NCBI GenBank assembly: GCA_025774735.1
Contig: JALGZU010000269.1
Coordinates: 1-7,223 of the forward strand
From: a candidate division LCP-89 bacterium
GTDB taxonomy: Bacteria; Electryoneota; B3-LCP
Length of the DNA: 7,223 nt
Reading direction: 5' to 3'
Below are positions 7,074 through 7,223 of the stretch, in pieces. Each line of letters opens with the position of its first letter. Position 1 is the first letter of the stretch. Under the pieces are notes generated by a model that was not told the DNA's origin, made no database searches, and saw only the letters and a list, made by a program, of their open reading frames with translations. Made by a program: the position numbers and the translations under genes.

Positions 7074-7115
7074 AGATAGAGCTCCTTTAAATGATTCTTA
7101 ACTTGTAGCCTCATC

Positions 7116-7223
7116 ATGAAGATACACGATCGACACGGGGCGGTTATCCGGATTTCCTTACTGGGTCTTACCCTCCTCCTGTCCTCTTGCAGCGGGTCGG
7201 ATTCGGCTGGTCCTCCGGGGTCC
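7116..7223 (+). CDS. Lipoprotein N-terminus, truncated by the window end
   Basis: An ATG at 7116 opens 36 codons that run off the window. The product begins MKIHDRHGAVIRI and has a hydrophobic run (SLLGLTLLL). It reaches a lipobox LSSC with C25 as the lipidated residue, followed by a Ser/Gly/Pro-rich linker (SGSDSAGPPGS). This is the layout of a signal-peptidase-II lipoprotein; the +2 Ser would favour outer-membrane sorting under the E. coli rule, which may not apply here. The frame is closed upstream by a TGA at 7092-7094, and no other start codon lies between. The ribosome binding site is weak. It sits 42 bases after the DUF4139 gene on the same strand, so co-transcription is plausible. The mature domain is outside the window and no function can be given. 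Confidence 0.75.
   Translation, partial: MKIHDRHGAVIRISLLGLTLLLSSCSGSDSAGPPGS

Overview
The window reads as a stretch of a Gram-negative-type bacterial chromosome or metagenomic contig of moderate GC. All supported genes lie on the + strand. The evidence for a diderm envelope is a Sec-exported DUF4139 protein and a following lipoprotein with a clear lipobox. Weak Shine-Dalgarno sites, a TTG start and the gene content would fit an under-sampled phylum of the FCB or related groups, but this taxonomic guess is low confidence and rests on no search.

Region 1 (1-1506) is the 3' part of a cobalt/nickel-type ECF transporter operon. It holds the last nine codons of an upstream gene (probably the membrane substrate-binding component), then cbiQ/ecfT (transmembrane coupling protein, TTG start), then cbiO/ecfA (ABC ATPase) overlapping cbiQ by 22 bases. 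No substrate component or riboswitch is inside the window, so the metal cannot be assigned.

Region 2 (1507-1646) is an AT-rich intergenic gap with a weak hairpin after cbiO and a plausible sigma70-like promoter overlapping an imperfect palindrome.

Region 3 (1647-5607) holds two tandem, homologous genes. Each encodes a multi-pass membrane domain followed by an extracytoplasmic alkaline-phosphatase-superfamily phosphodiesterase domain (type I phosphodiesterase/nucleotide pyrophosphatase-like). The downstream copy (638 aa) is intact. The upstream copy is split by a frameshift between about 2880 and 2900. Restoring one base gives an approximately 674-aa protein whose catalytic residues line up with the intact paralogue.

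Region 4 (5608-7223) holds a secreted DUF4139 protein of unknown function and the first 36 codons of a lipoprotein cut by the window edge. Regions 3 and 4 look like a cell-envelope neighbourhood. A phosphoryl-group transfer or cleavage role on an envelope substrate is an inference. I did not find a mobile element, CRISPR array, tRNA or rRNA. The most notable items are the frameshifted paralogue and the tandem pair of membrane-anchored phosphodiesterase-like proteins.
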